Part shown: piece by piece, positions 62,581-64,000 of the stretch | How the letters are laid out: every line of letters starts with the position of its first letter | Position numbering within the stretch: the stretch's first letter is position 1 | DNA from: Amblyornis subalaris | Lineage: Eukaryota > Chordata > Aves > Passeriformes > Ptilonorhynchidae | Direction: 5' to 3' | NCBI GenBank assembly: GCA_018881555.1 | Contig: JACAXG010000069.1 | Location: 1,240,001-1,304,000, forward strand | Length of the DNA: 64,000 nucleotides | Notes under the pieces: model-generated | Seen by the model: only the letters and a program-made list of their open reading frames with translations | The model's database searches: none | What the model was told of the DNA's origin: nothing | Position numbers and translations under genes: made by a program

Positions 62581-63522
62581 CAGTTCAATTATTCGCTTTT
62601 CAGTTTCCACAGTATATGAATGATCAGCTAAGTGGTTTGGTTTGCCTTCTTCACTGAATGACATTTTAAAGCATGTTGGTAACAGACACAAAATCCAATA
62701 AACAAGAACACTTTTATTTGTGCACAAATATCCTGAATAACGTGCAACTTCTCATTCTCTATCTTCCCTTCACTACAAACATTCAGAGGTAGTAAGTTTG
62801 TTATCAGTTATGCAGTTGATTCATGCTTGATACAACAATATAAGAAAGATACAGGATTGCACTTTAGATATCAACCACACATTAGTCTACAAGCAAGAAC
62901 ATCTCAGCTTGTATCATACAAAAACATAAAGTGACATTATCATTAAAATGGCTGCACAAAAATGCACAGCTGAAGCAAAAAGAGAAATACAATGTCTAGT
63001 TAATGGCCTATCTAATGCTGTTACATCTTGTTAAATTCTTCTAACATTTTGATGGGCTATAAAGAAGTAAAATCACTTGGTCAAGAAAGTTTTTTAAAAG
63101 AACAGTCTAACTACTTATAACCAGTACCAATCTGCAAAGATACACACACATCCGGTGCAACAGAAACGCATTTTACAGGAAAAAACCCAAAACATTTATG
63201 GTCTTACACTTTGATATTTGCACATACTTAGCACTTATATTTTGCAAGACACTGCGATACCACAGTGATGTAGACAATGCGCTATCTGATACAAATCTGG
63301 AACATTCTGATCCTAGTTTGTGCTTAAAGCTGAGGACATTCAGAAACAGGAAACAGAAAGGAGAAAAATTAGCAGAGCGACATCAAAAAGAAAGACAAAA
63401 ATAATCCCTTTGCCTACAAATGCTAACATTAATATATTTTACAACCATGATCTAGGACACTTTCCTGCAGAAGGAAGCTAGTGCAAAGAAGTGGGGGTCA
63501 AACCTAGAGTGACATGGTTCAC

Positions 63523-63580
63523 TGAATGACCAAACAGAGGTTTACATATTTCTTTTATGGCTGCTGGCACTGGCTTTGGC
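63523..63580 (-). CDS. coding exon
   Basis: 58 bp, one leading base, 19 codons ending in phase 0: PKPVPAAIKEICKPLFGHS. The acceptor CTCTTTGTTCATTTGCTTCTAG is excellent; the donor CATTCA|GTGAAC is reasonable. An inner GT (AAATAT|GTAAAC) is an alternative donor but leaves a phase that does not fit the next exon. Without splicing the frame would run 14 more codons to a stop. The leading G completes CAG (Gln) with the upstream exon. Confidence 0.6.
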
Positions 63581-63765
63581 CTAGAAGCAAATGAACAAAG
63601 AGAGCTCTGATCCTTCTGGAGCCATTCATATGTGATTAAGATCCAACAATACAGCACTTTGATCCACTGAGTTACAGAAAGATTGAATATTTCCTGAAGA
63701 AGTCATTTCGGGTGAAAAGGAAGGAGAAGAAAAGAAGAAAATTTTCCTGATCAGGTCAAACTTAC

Positions 63766-63843
63766 TGAGACAGCGCTCTTCTCACATTTGACATGCATTG
63801 TACTCTCTTGAGAGTTTTGAAGCTTTGGAAAGATGACAGATGA
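63766..63843 (-). CDS. first visible coding exon of the unidentified gene
   Basis: 78 bp with very strong sites: acceptor CTCCTCTTTTCCTTACCTCAG, donor TCTCA|GTAAGT. In the frame that fits the next exon it has one leading base, 25 codons (HLSSFQSFKTLKRVQCMSNV then RRALS) and two bases left. A second frame (phase 0, SSVIFPKLQNSQES...) is also open but leads to a stop soon after the next junction. Upstream exons lie beyond the window. Basic, serine-rich segment. Confidence 0.65.
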
Positions 63844-64000
63844 CTGAGGTAAGGAAAAGAGGAGTGAACTGTGGTATCAGTGTCTCAAACTCAAAGAATA
63901 AATTTAACTTTTTGAAGATGGAATAAGATTCATTTTCAAGAGAATGAAATTGAGTTAGGTAATGCAAGGCATACTGCAACAAAGAAGAACATACAAATGT

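Larger units (their letters stand above)
60070..63522 (-). other. 3.5-kb intron carrying a solo LTR
   Basis: Between the 63.5-kb and 60.0-kb exons. It contains the 668-bp solo LTR (61,907-62,574) and otherwise unique AT-rich DNA. A 21-nt segment at 61,156-61,176 with a good donor (GCTT|GTAAGT) and a TTTAG acceptor would insert KQDVLLL without changing the phase and may be an optional microexon. Confidence 0.5.
45145..63843 (-). other. 3' half of an unidentified multi-exon gene
   Basis: Ten exons on the minus strand join into one open frame of about 277 residues that ends at TGA 48,821-48,823. The exons are 63,766-63,843; 63,523-63,580; 59,999-60,069; 59,200-59,238; 57,873-58,061; 56,931-57,023; 55,807-55,829; 55,110-55,180; 49,394-49,453 and 48,821-48,973. 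Each is bounded by AG and GT, and every junction phase matches. The residues look protein-like throughout, with mixed charged and hydrophobic positions, tryptophans, and seven or more cysteines. There is no obvious signal peptide, long membrane helix, coiled coil or low-complexity stretch in this part. I do not recognise the family. The N-terminal part and promoter lie beyond 64,000. The exon set was assembled by eye; single exons could be wrong, the weakest being 59,999-60,069 and 59,200-59,238. Confidence 0.75.

Overview
This window reads as nuclear DNA of a bird. It is AT-rich, has no bacterial-style gene packing, carries few interspersed repeats, and those it has are mostly 3' ends of CR1 LINE elements, the dominant avian retroposon. 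There is also one solo retroviral LTR with a clean target-site duplication. Species and chromosome cannot be told from the sequence.

Left part (1 to about 45,100): I find no convincing protein-coding exon on either strand. It holds four CR1 fragments (8.1, 13.05, 17.2-17.9 and 43.2-43.6 kb), an exact 47-bp tandem duplication at 23.6 kb, homopolymer runs, a pyrimidine-rich tract at 28.9 kb, a CpG-rich patch near 40 kb, and several unique stretches with the look of conserved regulatory DNA. It behaves like a gene desert; the regulatory suggestion is inference.

Right part (about 45,145 to 63,843): the 3' half of a multi-exon gene on the minus strand. Ten short exons (23 to 189 bp), most of them below the size where an open frame stands out, have splice-site pairs. 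When joined in order (63.8, 63.55, 60.0, 59.2, 58.0, 57.0, 55.8, 55.1, 49.4, 48.9 kb) they give one continuous frame of about 277 residues, in which every junction phase fits and which ends at TGA 48,821-48,823. One exon is a 23-nt microexon. A possible 3.7-kb 3' UTR follows, with AATAAA signals on the minus strand. I do not recognise the protein. Its start lies beyond the right edge of the window.

The introns hold a minus-strand CR1 copy (58.55-58.84 kb) and a 668-bp solo LTR (61,907-62,574). The LTR is flanked by the 6-bp duplication CATGAA and probably lies antisense to the gene. Its promoter-like region has three ATTGG boxes, a GC box and a TATA box.

All exon calls rest on splice-site reading and frame continuity by eye. 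Transcript alignment or a protein search would settle them.
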